Below are positions 53,523-64,000 of a stretch of DNA of 64,000 bases, piece by piece. Location of the stretch: the NCBI GenBank assembly GCA_022009675.1, contig CP091718.1, forward strand, positions 868,001 to 932,000. Reading direction: 5' to 3'. Origin of the DNA: Oscillospiraceae bacterium. GTDB taxonomy: Bacteria > Bacillota > Clostridia > Oscillospirales > CAG-272. The notes below the pieces were generated by a model. It did not search any database, was not told the origin of the DNA, and saw only the letters and a program-made list of their open reading frames with translations. Made by a program: the position numbers and the translations under genes. The stretch's first letter is position 1; each line of letters opens with the position of its first letter.

Positions 53523-55634
53523 ATGATAACAGAAAACAGAAAAAAAGCGACAGACGTCCGCCCGGAAACCGTGCAGAAGCCGCCCGAACCCGTCGCGGAC
53601 AGAACAGACGGACAGGCACAGCAGAACGAAAAAACACCGTTCCCGCCCTTCCGGAGGGAGCTGGATGAGTACCTGTTCCGGCAGGGGACGGCACACCGCG
53701 CATGGGAGTACCTCGGCGCACAGGAGGAAGGGGATCAGATCGTCTTCCGCGTGTGGGCGCCGCACGCAGTGCAGGTCGCACTGGTCGGATCCTTCTGTGA
53801 CTGGGAAAACGGCATCCCCATGCAGCGCGCGGGGGAGAGCGGACTGTATGTCCTCGCCCTGCCGCAGGAGCGCGTGCCGGACGGGGCACTGTATAAGTAC
53901 CGCATACTCGGACGGGACGGGAATTTCCATATGAAGGCAGACCCGTACGGGCAGTCCATGGAGGCGCCGCCCGGGACAGCCACAGTCTTTGCCCGGCGCA
54001 AAGCCTACCCGTGGAACGACCGCGGATGGCTGGCGCAGAGACGCCGCCACGCCGCATCCGGGCGCAGGTACCCGATAAATATCTATGAGATACATCTCGG
54101 ATCGTGGATGCGCCGCCCGGACGGCTCCCACCTCGGCTACCGCGAGCTGGCGGATCAGCTTGCCCCCTACCTCAAGCAGATGGGGTATACGCACGTCGAG
54201 CTGATGCCGGTCATGGAGCACCCCTTCGACGGATCGTGGGGGTATCAGATATGCGGCTACTACGCACCGACCGCGCGCTACGGCTCCCCGGACGATTTCC
54301 GCGCCTTTGTGGATATCCTGCACGGCGCGGGGATCGGCGTGCTGCTGGACTGGGTGCCGGCGCACTTCCCGAAGGACGCGCACGGGCTGTACCGCTTTGA
54401 CGGCGAGCCGACCTATGAGTACGCGGAACCGACGCGGCAGGAGAACCGCGGCTGGGGCACCTGCTGCTTTGACGTCGGGAGACCGGAGGTCGTGTCCTTC
54501 CTGCTTTCCAACGCCTACTACTGGGTGGAGGAGTTCCACGTGGACGGACTGCGGGTGGATGCCGTCGCGTCCATGCTGTACCTGGACTATGACCGCGCCC
54601 CCGGCGAATGGAAGCCGAACCGCTTCGGCGACCACGGGAACCTGGAGGCGATCGCCTTTTTCCAGCACCTCAACCGCGACCTGCACGCGGATCACCCCGA
54701 CGTGCTGACCGTGGCGGAGGAGTCCACCGCGTGGCCGCACATCACGGACTTTTACGAGAACGGGCTGGGCTTTTCCTACAAGTGGAACATGGGCTGGATG
54801 AATGACACCCTGCGCTACGCCGGGACGGATCCCCTCTTCCGCAAGCACCTGCACGGGATGCTGGCGCACACCTTTGACTATGCCTTTACGGAGCAGTATA
54901 TACTGCCGATCTCGCATGACGAGGTGGTGCACGGGAAGAAGTCGTTCCTGGACAGGATGCCGGGGGAGTATGCGCAGAAATTCGCCGGCGCGCGGGTGTT
55001 CGCCGCCTTTATGATGACGCACCCCGGCGCCAAGCTGTGGTTCATGGGCTGTGAGATCGGGCAGTTTGCCGAATGGGACGAGAAAAAGTCCGTGGAGTGG
55101 TTCCTGCTGGACTACCCGGCACACGCCGCACTGCAGCACTACTTCGCCGCACTGCAGAACTTCTACCTGGAGCATCCCGCCCTCTGGGACGAGGATCCGG
55201 CGGATCCGTCGGCGTCCTTCGCGTGGCTGGATGTCAGCAACGCGGCGGAGAGCATCTTCGTGTTCCGCCGCATCTCCCGCGAGGGCAAGGAGCTGGTGGC
55301 GGTGCTGAACTTCACGCCGGTGCCGCGCCCGGGGCATACGGTTCCGGTACCCTACGCAGGGCAGTGGCGCGAGGTGTTCAATTCCGATGAGACGGCATAC
55401 GGCGGGAGCGGCATGACCAATCCCGAGCCGCTGACCGCCCCCCGCGATCCCGCCGGCGAGGCGTTGTCCTCCGCCCTGACCATGGATATACCACCCATGG
55501 GCTGTGTCCTGCTTGCCCCCGTCCGGGTCAGCCGCAAGCTGCCGGACAAGGCGCGCCCGCCCCGGAGAAGGGCGGCGTGTCCGGATACCCTGACTGTCGG
55601 CGGGATTCCCGCGACAAAGCGAAAAGGAGGCTGA
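53523..55634 (+). CDS. glgB: 1,4-alpha-glucan branching enzyme
   Basis: GH13 enzyme forming alpha-1,6 branches in glycogen. 703 residues, intact. An unusual polar N-terminus (about 1-40), then a CBM48 domain (IVFRVWAPHAVQVALVGSFCDW) and the barrel: VELMPVMEHPFDGSWGYQ, nucleophile region VDGLRVDAVASMLY (Asp), acid VAEESTAWP (Glu) and PISHDEVVHGKKS (His-Asp). C-terminal extension after MGCVLLAPV is basic. ATG 53523 has AAAGGA. glgC starts 4 bp after the stop. Confidence 0.95.
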   Translation: MITENRKKATDVRPETVQKPPEPVADRTDGQAQQNEKTPFPPFRRELDEYLFRQGTAHRAWEYLGAQEEGDQIVFRVWAPHAVQVALVGSFCDWENGIPMQRAGESGLYVLALPQERVPDGALYKYRILGRDGNFHMKADPYGQSMEAPPGTATVFARRKAYPWNDRGWLAQRRRHAASGRRYPINIYEIHLGSWMRRPDGSHLGYRELADQLAPYLKQMGYTHVELMPVMEHPFDGSWGYQICGYYAPTARYGSPDDFRAFVDILHGAGIGVLLDWVPAHFPKDAHGLYRFDGEPTYEYAEPTRQENRGWGTCCFDVGRPEVVSFLLSNAYYWVEEFHVDGLRVDAVASMLYLDYDRAPGEWKPNRFGDHGNLEAIAFFQHLNRDLHADHPDVLTVAEESTAWPHITDFYENGLGFSYKWNMGWMNDTLRYAGTDPLFRKHLHGMLAHTFDYAFTEQYILPISHDEVVHGKKSFLDRMPGEYAQKFAGARVFAAFMMTHPGAKLWFMGCEIGQFAEWDEKKSVEWFLLDYPAHAALQHYFAALQNFYLEHPALWDEDPADPSASFAWLDVSNAAESIFVFRRISREGKELVAVLNFTPVPRPGHTVPVPYAGQWREVFNSDETAYGGSGMTNPEPLTAPRDPAGEALSSALTMDIPPMGCVLLAPVRVSRKLPDKARPPRRRAACPDTLTVGGIPATKRKGG

Positions 55635-55638
55635 ATCC

Positions 55639-56823
55639 ATGATGTTCCGCAAGAAGGAGTGCGTGGCGATGCTGCTTGCCGGGGGGCAAGGCTCGCGCCT
55701 GTACGCACTGACAAAGAAGACCGCCAAGCCGGCTGTCCGGTTCGGCGGCAAGTACCGTATCATTGATTTTACGCTGTCAAACTGTGTGCATTCCGGCATT
55801 GATACGGTCGGCGTGCTGACGCAGTATCAGCCCCTGGTGCTCAATGAGTACATCGGCACGGGGCTCCCGTGGGATCTTGACCGGGCGTTCGGCGGCGTCA
55901 TGATCCTGCCGCCCTACCAGGGGCAGAACCACGCGGACTGGTACAAGGGCACCGCCAACGCCATCTACCAGAACATGACCTTCATCGACCGGTACGATGC
56001 GGACTACGTGCTGATTCTGTCCGGCGACCACATCTACCGGATGGATTACGACAGGATGCTGCGCTTCCACAAGCAAAAGGGAGCCGACTGCACCATTGCC
56101 GTGATAGACGTGCCGCTGGAGGAAGCGAGCCGCTTCGGCATTATGAGCACCAACGAGGACGGCTCGATCTACCGGTTTTCCGAGAAGCCCAAGAACCCGG
56201 ACAGCACCAAGGCGTCCATGGGCATTTACATTTTCAACCGCCGCAAGCTGGAGGCGTACCTGGAGGCGGACGAGGCAGACCCCGCGTCCTCCAACGACTT
56301 CGGCAAGAACATCATTCCCGCCATGCTGGCGGCGGGCGAGAAGCTGTTCGCCTACCCGTTCAGCGGCTACTGGAAGGACGTCGGGACGATCTCCTCGCTG
56401 TGGGAAGCCAACATGGATCTGCTGGGCGACAAGCCGGAGCTGGATCTGTCGGATGAGAGCTGGCGCATTTTTGCCCGGCACAGCGCCAGCGCGCCGCAGT
56501 TCGTGGGGGCGCGGGCGCAGGTTGAGAACAGCTACATCACGGAGGGCTGTGAGATATACGGCACCGTGAAGAATTCGGTCGTGGGACCCGGCGTGCGTGT
56601 CATGCACGGCGCGGTTGTGGAGGACTCGGTGCTGATGGGGGACGCGACGGTACAGCCGGGCGCCGTCATCCGGTACACGATTCTGGATACCGGCGTGACG
56701 GTGGGCGCGGGCGCGGCGGTCGGAGCCGATCGGGCATCGGGCGCCGCCATCACGGTTGTGGGCGAGGACGTGACCATCGACTCCGGCGCGACGGTACAGC
56801 CGGGCGCGATGCTGTCGGAATAA
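55639..56823 (+). CDS. glgC: Glucose-1-phosphate adenylyltransferase, catalytic subunit
   Basis: Makes ADP-glucose for glycogen. 394 residues. AMLLAGGQGSRLYALTKKTAKP is the nucleotide motif, then IIDFTLSNCVHSGI, HADWYKGTANAIYQN, LILSGDHIYRMDYDRM, RFSEKPKNP and SGYWKDVGTISSLWEAN, followed by left-handed beta-helix repeats. AAAGGAGG precedes ATG 55639. glgD follows 13 bp later. Confidence 0.95.
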   Translation: MMFRKKECVAMLLAGGQGSRLYALTKKTAKPAVRFGGKYRIIDFTLSNCVHSGIDTVGVLTQYQPLVLNEYIGTGLPWDLDRAFGGVMILPPYQGQNHADWYKGTANAIYQNMTFIDRYDADYVLILSGDHIYRMDYDRMLRFHKQKGADCTIAVIDVPLEEASRFGIMSTNEDGSIYRFSEKPKNPDSTKASMGIYIFNRRKLEAYLEADEADPASSNDFGKNIIPAMLAAGEKLFAYPFSGYWKDVGTISSLWEANMDLLGDKPELDLSDESWRIFARHSASAPQFVGARAQVENSYITEGCEIYGTVKNSVVGPGVRVMHGAVVEDSVLMGDATVQPGAVIRYTILDTGVTVGAGAAVGADRASGAAITVVGEDVTIDSGATVQPGAMLSE

Positions 56824-56836
56824 GGAGGGGAATCAG

Positions 56837-57967
56837 ATGACTGCTGCCGGATTGATCTTTGCCAATATTCATGACGGGAGCCTGCCGGAGCTGACGCGTG
56901 TCCGCAATACGGCAAGCGTTCCCTTCGGAGGCAGGTACCGCCTCATCGACTTCACGCTGTCCAACATGGTCAACTCGGGCGTGACCCGCGTCGGCGTGGT
57001 GACGCACTACAATTACCAGTCACTGCTGGATCACCTGGGGACGGGCAAGGACTGGGATCTTGCGCGCCGGGCAGGGGGACTCAAGCTGATTCCGCCCAAC
57101 CTGACCGCATCGGGAGCCGGGCACCTGCCCACCTCGCGGCTGGAGTCCATGCTCAGCGCGCTGGATTACATAACCCACTGCACCGAGGACTGCCTCGTGC
57201 TGTCGGACTGCGACATCATCTGCAACATTGACCTGTCGGAGGTGATTGCCGCGCACGCCGCGAGCGGTGCGGACATCACCTTTGTGACCAAGCGGGTGGA
57301 TGCCTCGCGGATGTACCTGGCGGAGCAGGTCGCCTGCATCACCGCCGACAGCGACGGGCGCGTGACCGAGTTTGCCATGCGTCAGCCCACCGAGGGCGTC
57401 GTGGATCTGTATACCAACATCATGGTCGTGCGCCGGCAGTACCTTCTGCAGGTGCTGGCGGATGCCGCCGCGCGCGGCTATACTTCCTTCTTCCATGATG
57501 TGCTGATCCGCAACGAGCGCGACCCCGGCGTCCACTACCGCGTGTACAGCTACGAGGGCTGGTACGCCTATATCAGCTCCCTGGAGAACTACTATGCCTG
57601 CTCCATGAAGCTCCTGACGCAGGAAGCGCGGGACGGTCTGTTCGGCGTGCGTAACCGCCCCGTGCTGACCAAGGTGCGCAATTCGCCGCCCACCCGGTAC
57701 AGCGCCGGCTCCGACGTGACCAATTCCGTCATCGCCGACGGCTGCGTCATCGAGGGCAAGGTGGAGAACTGCATTCTCTTCCGCGGTGTCCGCATCGGGC
57801 GCGGCGCCGTCATCCGGAACAGTATCCTCATGCAGAATACCTACGTCGGCTCGGACGTCCGGCTTGACTGCGTTATTACCGATAAGGACGTCGTCATCCG
57901 CGACGGTCGCCGCCTCTCCGGCTGCGAAAAACTCCCCTACTTCATCGGTAAGGGCGGTCGGCTGTAA
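56837..57967 (+). CDS. glgD: ADP-glucose pyrophosphorylase regulatory-type subunit GlgD
   Basis: 376 residues, homologous to GlgC but with degenerate nucleotide and sugar motifs: the N-terminus MTAAGLIFANIHDGSLPELT lacks the GGxGxRL loop. FGGRYRLIDFTLSNMVNSGV and the beta-helix C-terminus (SVIADGCVIEGKVENCILFRG-like) remain. In Firmicutes GlgD pairs with GlgC and modulates it. AAGGAGG upstream. A 3'-end hairpin follows, separating it from glgA. Confidence 0.93.
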   Translation: MTAAGLIFANIHDGSLPELTRVRNTASVPFGGRYRLIDFTLSNMVNSGVTRVGVVTHYNYQSLLDHLGTGKDWDLARRAGGLKLIPPNLTASGAGHLPTSRLESMLSALDYITHCTEDCLVLSDCDIICNIDLSEVIAAHAASGADITFVTKRVDASRMYLAEQVACITADSDGRVTEFAMRQPTEGVVDLYTNIMVVRRQYLLQVLADAAARGYTSFFHDVLIRNERDPGVHYRVYSYEGWYAYISSLENYYACSMKLLTQEARDGLFGVRNRPVLTKVRNSPPTRYSAGSDVTNSVIADGCVIEGKVENCILFRGVRIGRGAVIRNSILMQNTYVGSDVRLDCVITDKDVVIRDGRRLSGCEKLPYFIGKGGRL

Positions 57968-57975
57968 GGGAAAGC

Positions 57976-58027
57976 TCCGGGGGACTCTTGAAAGAGTCCC
58001 CCCGCCCCCCCCCCAGAACTTTTTCTC
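57976..58027 (+). terminator. 3'-end hairpin element after glgD
   Basis: Arms GGGGGACTC and GAGTCCCCC around TTGAAA, a C-rich run, then CAGAACTTTTTCTCGA. Confidence 0.7.
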
Positions 58028-58059
58028 GATGTTGTGGATGTTGTGGCGGGAATCGTTAT

Positions 58060-59400
58060 CCCCCGTCACCGGAACGCCCCCGCCGGGTTCCCGCCCCCGC
58101 CGCTTCAACCAGTGCCGCGCGGGTTCAGCCCCGGGGATGCAAGGGGCGAAGCCCCTTGCATAAAATAACCTTAAGTCTCCCCCTTCCCCGGAGGAAGGGG
58201 ACGGGAGGGATGGGGGAAAAAGCTATTGATGCGTCAGGAAAAAGCCGGCGAACTAAACCGCCGCGCCCCCCTTCAGGTGCCACAGTGGCAGGGTAAACAA
58301 GTGCCACTGGGGCTCCGCCCCCCGCCGCTTCTACCAGCGCCGCCCGGGTTCAGCCCCGGGGATGCAAGGGGCGAAGCCCCTTGCATAAGAAAAACAGATT
58401 CTCCCCCTTCCCCTCCGGGGAAGGGGGACGGGGAGATGGGAGAAAAAGCTATTGATGCGTCAGGAAAAGCCGGCGAACTAAATCGCCGCGCCCCCTTTAG
58501 GTGCCACCGTGGCAGGGTAAACAAGTACCGCTGGGGCTCCGCCCCGCCGGGCTCCCGTCCCTCCGCTTCAACCAGCGCCGTGCGGGTTCCGCCCCGGGGA
58601 TGCAAGGGGCGAAGCCCCTTGCATGAAATAACCTGAATCTCCCCTTCCCCGGAGGAAGGGGAGACGGGGATGGGGGCGAAAGCTATTGATACGTCAGAAA
58701 AAGCCGGCGAACTAAACCGCCGCGCCCCCTTTAGGTGCCACAGTGGCAGGGTAAACAAGTGCCGCTGGGGCTCCGCCCCCGCCAGGCTCCCGCCCGCCAC
58801 TTCAACCAGTGCCGCCCGGGTTCAGCCCCGGGGATGCAAGGGGCGAAGCCCCTTGCATGAAATAACGTCTCCCCCTTCCCCGGAGAGAAGGGGGTAGAGA
58901 TGGGGGCAAAAAGCTATTGATGCGTCAGAAAAAGCCGGCGAACTAAACCGCCGCGCCCCCCTTTAGGTGCCACAGTGGCAGGGTAAACAAGTGCCGCCGG
59001 GGCACCGCCCACCGCCGGGCTCCCGCCCCGCCACTTCAACCAGTGCCGCGCGGGTTCAGCCCCCGGGGATGCAAGGGGCGAAGCCCCTGCATAAGAAAAA
59101 CTAAGATTCTCCCCCTTCCCGCCGGGAAGAGCGCTCTGCGAGCGCGGGCGGGGGATGGGGGCGAAAGCTATTGATACGTCAGGAAAAAGCCGGCGAACTA
59201 AACCGCCGCGCCCCCCTTTAGGTGCCACCGTGGCAGGGTAAACAAGTGCCGCTGGGGCTCCGCCCCGCCGGGCTCCGCTCCCCGCCGCTTCAACCAGCGC
59301 CGCGCGGGTTCAGCCCTCTGGGATGCAAGGGGCGAAGCCCCTTGCATAAAAAACAAGATTCTCCCCCTTCCCCGGAGGGAAGGGGCAGGGATGGGGGAAA
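58060..59400. repeat. Tandem array of six composite hairpin units between glgD and glgA
   Basis: The start of GATGCAAGGGGCGAAGCCC recurs at 58136, 58361, 58599, 58833, 59068 and 59322 (periods 225-254 bp). Each unit has that stem, a CCCCTTCC stem, AAAGCTATTGATGCGTCAG, CCGGCGAACTAAACCGCCG, AGGTGCCACAGTGGCAGGG and TTCAACCAGTGCCGC. One unit carries AGAGCGCTCTGCGAGCGCG at 59128. No gene. Confidence 0.93.
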
Positions 59401-59526
59401 AAGAAAGCTAAAAGGCAGAGTTTGCCGGCGACAAGGAAGGCAAGCCCCCTTCCCCCAAAAACCTCCCCAAACAGTATTAATTCCCCCGGACTCCCGGTGG
59501 GGCGCAGAAAGGAGCAACAACCAACC

Positions 59527-61300
59527 ATGGAAGACGAAAAGAAACTCGTGACAGAGGCGGAGAAATCCCCCGCCCAGACAGAGAAAAAACCGGGACGTAA
59601 GCCCGCCGCCAAAAAGACAGCCAAAAATGCAAAGCCCGCCCCGACCGCGCCAGCCGAGCCGGCTGAGATCGCCGCACCCGCCGCGCAGACAGAGGGACGC
59701 CTGCTCCCAAAAAGCCCCGTGCCCCCGGAAGAAAAAGCCGGTACCCGTGCAGGAGGAGCCTGCCCGTACCGAGGAGACAGCCCCCGGAACAGCTGCCGCC
59801 GCGCCGACGCCCGTCGAACCCGCCCCCGCGGAACCTGCTCCGCAGGAGCCGGTCGTACCCAAAAAGGTGCTGTTCGTGGGCGCGGAGGTCATGCCCTTCG
59901 CCGCAACGGGCGGACTGGGCGACGTCATGGGCTCCCTGCCGCGCGCGCTGAAAAAGAAGTACGGAGACGCCGCCGATATCCGCGTCATCACACCGCTGTA
60001 CGAGTCCGTGCCGCCCGAGGTGCACGCCTCCATGACGACCGAGGCAGTGTTCACGGTCCGGCTGGCATGGCGGCAGCAGTACTGCGGCATCCTGTCGCTG
60101 GTGCGGGACGGCGTGACGTTCTACTTCGTGGATAACGAGTATTACTTCAAGCGCGGCGAGCTGTACGGACACTTTGACGACGGCGAGCGCTTCGCCTACT
60201 TCTGCAAGTCCGTGCTGGAGATGATGCCGCACATCGGCTTCTTCCCGGACGTCCTGCACGCCAATGACTGGCAGTCCGCCCTGTCGGTGGTCTACCTGTC
60301 CACCGACTACTGCCACCGCGTGGGCTACGAGAACATCCGGTCGGTGTTCACCATCCATAATATCGAGTATCAGGGGCAGTATTCCTTTGATATTCTGCAG
60401 GACGTGTTCGACATTGCGCCGGAGCACGCGCCGCTGCTGGCGTATGACGGATGCATCAATCTGGTCAAGGCGGCGATCCAGTGCGCCAACCGCGTGACGA
60501 CCGTCAGCCCGACCTACGCGCAGGAGATCATGACGCCCGCCTACTCGCACCGCCTGCATTTCATTCTCAACCGGTGCGTGGAGAAGGTCAGCGGCATTCT
60601 CAACGGCATCGACACCGACTATTACAATCCCGCATCGGACAAGGATATTCCGTATCGGTACACGGCGGATGACATGGCTGGCAAGACCGCCTGCAAGCTG
60701 GCGTTCCAGCGCGACTACGCCCTGCCGGAGGACGGGGACGCGCCGCTTATTGCCGTGATATCGCGGCTGGTTGCGCACAAGGGGATCGACCTCATCACGG
60801 GGGTTATCCGGCATATTCTGGATACCCATCCGCGCGCGCAGTTCGTTGTGCTGGGCACGGGGGACGGCGAGTACGAGGCGTTCTTCCGCCAGCTGGAGAA
60901 CGAGCGGCATGACCGGGTTCGCTCCTTCATCCAGTACGACCGTGCGCTGTCCAAGAAGATTTACGCTGCGGCGGATCTTTTCCTCATGCCGTCCCGGAGC
61001 GAGCCCTGCGGGCTTTCGCAGATGATCGCCTGCCGCTATGGAACCGTTCCGGTCGTGCGCGAGACCGGCGGGCTGTATGATTCCATCCATCCCTACTATG
61101 AGGATGACCGCGGTATGCACGGCAACGGCTTCACCTTTGCCAACTATGCCGCCTCGGAGCTGGAGGAGCGCGTCAATGCGGCGCTCTCGCTCTACGAACG
61201 CCGCGACAGCTTTGCCGCCCTGCGCCGCCGCTCCATGCAGAGCGATTTCTCCTGGGATGCCTCCGCCGGCAAGTATATGGCGCTCTATCGGCAGATGTAA
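59527..61300 (+). CDS. glgA: Glycogen synthase (frameshifted)
   Basis: GT5 enzyme elongating glycogen from ADP-glucose. Core begins KKVLFVGAEVMPFAATGGLGD and has HANDWQSALSVVYLSTDY, TIHNIEYQGQYS, VSPTYAQEI, NGIDTDYYNP, SRLVAHKGIDLI and PSRSEPCGLSQM. ATG 59527 (AAAGGAG) gives an extra N-terminal segment of about 115 residues rich in Lys, Ala, Pro and Glu, crossing a frame break near 59730. Total about 590 residues, longer than the usual 480. The usual KTGGL lysine is Ala (FAATGGL). Confidence 0.93.
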
Positions 61301-61309
61301 GATGTAATC

Positions 61310-62335
61310 GGCACAGTGTGCCGGAGCAATCCCCGGGCAGGGGGCTTTGCCCCTCTGCCCTGCCGCTGAATCTGCCACTCCGGAATCCGCCGGGGTGGCG
61401 GCTTTTTGTTGCCGGCTCGTTCTGCCGCTGTGGTATCCGGCGGGGGCTTTTTCCCCCTGCGGCACCGGCTCGCCCTGCCCCGGGGAGAGGACCATCTCAA
61501 ACGCCGAAGGTCCATCTCCCCGGTCCCCCTCTCTCCTTGGCTGCCGGCACTGCTCAAAGGAAAGCGTTTCCTGCCGTTTTGGCGGCGAACCACGAATTTC
61601 TGCCACCGGGAACCCGTTTGGGCAGGTTCTGTAAGCGCCGTGCGGGTTAAGTCCCTGGGGATGCAAGGGGCGGAGCCCTTGCATGAAATACCTAAAAACC
61701 CCCTTCCCCACCGGGGGAAGGGGGTGAGGGATAGGGGGCAGAATCAAAAAGCTAAAGCAGGGGTCGGCAGGCGACCGTCCCCCTGCACCCACCGCTGGGC
61801 ATCGCTAACGCCCGCCGAGCCAGCGCCGCCCGGGTTCAGTCCCCGCAGGGCTTCCGCCCCCGCAGGGTTAGCCAGCGCTGCGCGGGTTAAACCGCGGGGA
61901 TGCAAGGGGCGAAGCCCCTTGCATGAAATAACCTAAAAACCCCCTTCCCCACCGGGGAAGAGCGCTCTGCGAGCGCGGGTCGGGGGGATAGGGGGCAGGG
62001 AATCAAACCAAAGGCGGGGGCGGCAGGCGACCGCCTCCCTGCACCCACCGCGGGGCATCGCTAACGCCCGCCGAGCCAGCGCCGCCCGGGTTCAGCCCCC
62101 GCTGGGCTTCCGCCCCGCAGGGTTAGCCAGCGCCGCGCGGGTTAAGCCCCGGGGATGCAAGGGGCGAAGCCCCTTGCATGAAATAATCTAAAACCCCCTT
62201 CCCTCCGGGGAAAGGGGGTGGGGAGATAGGGGGCAGAAACGAAGCTAACAGCAAGGTCGGCAGGCGACCGCCCCCCTGCACTCCCCCGCCGGGTACAGCG
62301 GTGGCAGGTCGAGCCGCCAACGCCCGGTTTCAGCA
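61310..62335. repeat. GC-rich hairpin-module array after glgA
   Basis: About 1 kb, no gene. A variant long-hairpin module at 61480-61525, then three units with GATGCAAGGGGCG(A/G)AGCCC near 61659, 61899 and 62154, each with ACCTAAAAACCCCCTTCCC and CATCGCTAACGCCCGCCGAG. AGAGCGCTCTGCGAGCGCG at 61959. Confidence 0.88.
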
Positions 62336-62378
62336 CAGAGAGGGGGCGTAGGGGATCTCCCCCACACCCCCTTAGCCG

Positions 62379-64000
62379 TCACTTCACCCCGAACAGCAGC
62401 TTGCCGTAGGTAGGGAAGGGCCAGAAGGACTCGTCGGTGACAGTCTCGGCTTCGTCACAGACCACGCGAAGCTCCGCCATGCGGGGAAGAAGATCATCCC
62501 GGATGAGACGGGCGGCGGCGGTCACATTCTCCGTGCCGCGCACGGTCAGGGCAGAGGACGCCAGCGCGGCAGTGCAGGCATCGATCTCATCGGTCGCCGC
62601 AGACAGACGGAAATCAGCTCCCGCTCGTAGCGGCAGGCAAGCCCGGGAACGGCGGCAGTCTTGGCAAGCAGGGAATCCGACAGCGCACGGGCGTACCGCT
62701 CCACCGCAGGCAGAATCTCCTTGCGCGCCATGTCCACCATGGTCTCCGCCTCAATCAGCACGGTCTTGCAGTAGTTTTTCCAGCGTAATCTCGTAGCGCG
62801 AACGGATCTCGGGAAGCGTGAATATCTTCAGAGAGGTCAGCATGTCCGCATTCTTCTTTGCGAGAATGGTCGGCAAAGCGTCCGGCGTCGTGCGCAGATT
62901 CAGAAGACCGCGCACCTCGGTCGCCTCGCGGATCCAGTCCTCGTCGTAGCCGTTGCCGTTGAAGATGATGCGCTTGTGCGCCCGGATGACCTCGCGGATG
63001 AGGTCGTGCAGAGCGGTCTCGAAGTCAACGGCGCCCTCCAGACGGTCGGCGTACTGCCGCAGGGACTCCGCCACAGCCGCGTTGAGCATGATGTTGGCGC
63101 AGGCGATGCTGTTGGACGAGCCCAGCATACGGAACTCAAACTTGTTGCCGGTGAAGGCGAAGGGGGAGGTGCGGTTGCGGTCGGTGGAATCGCGCGTGAA
63201 CTTGGGCAGGACATGAACACCCAGCTTCATCACGGTCTTTTCGGTGCCGCTGTACGGTCTGTCGGCTTCGATGGCGTCCAGAACAGCCGTCAGCTCGTCG
63301 CCGAGGAACATGGAGACCACGGCGGGCGGCGCCTCGTTGGCACCCAGCCGGTGGTCGTTGCCCGCCGACGCGACCGACAGCCGGAGCAGATCCTGATAAT
63401 CGTCAACCGCCTGTATGACCGCGCAGAGGAACAGCAGGAACTGTGCGTTCTCATAGGGGGTCTCGCCGGGGGTGAGGAGGTTGACTCCGGTATCCGTAGC
63501 CATGGACCAGTTGTTGTGCTTGCCCGAACCGTTGACTCCGGCGAACGGCTTCTCGTGGAGCAGGCAGACAAGTCCGTGCTTCGCGGCAACTTTCTGCATG
63601 ATCTCCATAGTCAGCTGGTTGTGGTCGGTGGCGATGTTCGTTGTGGTATATATGGGTGCGAGCTCATGCTGAGACGGTGCGACTTCGTTGTGCTCGGTCT
63701 TTGCAAGAACGCCGAGCTTCCAGAGCTCCTCGTTCAGATCCGCCATGTAAGCGGCGACTCGGGGCTTGATGACGCCGAAGTAGTGGTCGTCCAGCTCCTG
63801 CCCCTTGGGAGGCTTGGCGCCGAACAGCGTCCGCCCGCAGAAGATGAGATCCTTCCGGCGGTCGTACATTTCCTTGTCCACCAGGAAGTATTCCTGCTCC
63901 GGACCGACCGAGGTGCGCACGCAGTGTACATCGGTGTTGCCGAACAGGCGCAGGACACGCATTGCCTGCCGGTTGAGCGCCTGCATGGAGCGCAGAAGCG
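62379..64000 (-). CDS. glnN: Glutamine synthetase type III (partial, frameshifted)
   Basis: Assimilates ammonium into glutamine. The N-terminal part lies beyond the window. Visible: VGPEQEYFLVDKEMYDRR, KTEHNEVAPSQHELAPIYTT, EKPFAGVNGSGKHNNWSM, SVASAGNDHRLGANEAPPAV, FAFTGNKFEFRMLGSS and a C-terminal WPFPTYGKLLFGVK, features of the large GSIII class. Frame breaks near 62765 and 62610, the latter joining CRYERELI to RLSAATDEIDACTAAL. At least 540 residues are present of about 700. Confidence 0.93.

Overview
The window looks like the replication-origin region of a GC-rich, endospore-forming-type Clostridia bacterium (Bacillota, most likely Oscillospiraceae/Ruminococcaceae). Lineage indicators are the dnaA-dnaN-recF-remB-gyrB-gyrA cluster, a YtvI-type sporulation permease, parABS with Bacillus-type parS sites, pyruvate:ferredoxin oxidoreductase, type III glutamine synthetase and a GlgC/GlgD glycogen system. 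The species assignment is inference.

Layout: 1-9.3 kb holds a YtvI-like permease, a MATE transporter, an HD phosphohydrolase, a zinc-ribbon membrane protein and tRNA nucleotidyltransferase. 9.36-11.5 kb is an AT-rich island with a lipoprotein, a propeller-like protein and an IS630-family remnant. 11.5-20.9 kb carries a D-amino-acid-transaminase-like enzyme, a flippase coupled to a CBS protein, a Gld-type ABC transporter operon and a lipoprotein. 20.9-36.4 kb is the minus-strand replication block gyrA, mreDC, gyrB, remB, recF, dnaN, dnaA. DnaA-box clusters lie between dnaN and dnaA and again upstream of mreC. nifJ (minus) follows, then the plus-strand block mnmG, rsmG, three parS sites, parA, parB, serS and a membrane protein. 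After that come a C26 amidohydrolase, a TPP-riboswitch-controlled thiamine transporter, glgB-glgC-glgD-glgA and the end of glnA (type III). The strand switch between nifJ and mnmG fits bidirectional replication away from this region.

The most unusual trait is that roughly a quarter of the window (about 15 kb by eye) is intergenic mosaic built from a few GC-rich hairpin modules. They are reshuffled, arranged tandemly in units of about 195-255 bp, and several copies contain a second small palindrome inserted in or beside a larger one. A separate hairpin family sits at gene 3' ends.

A caution for all coding calls: at least fifteen genes, including essential ones (recF, mnmG, rsmG, parB, serS), are broken by frameshifts. 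Those I traced fall in homopolymer runs. I read them as intact genes with sequence-length errors and give the reconstructed span. No rRNA or tRNA gene and no CRISPR array was recognised.
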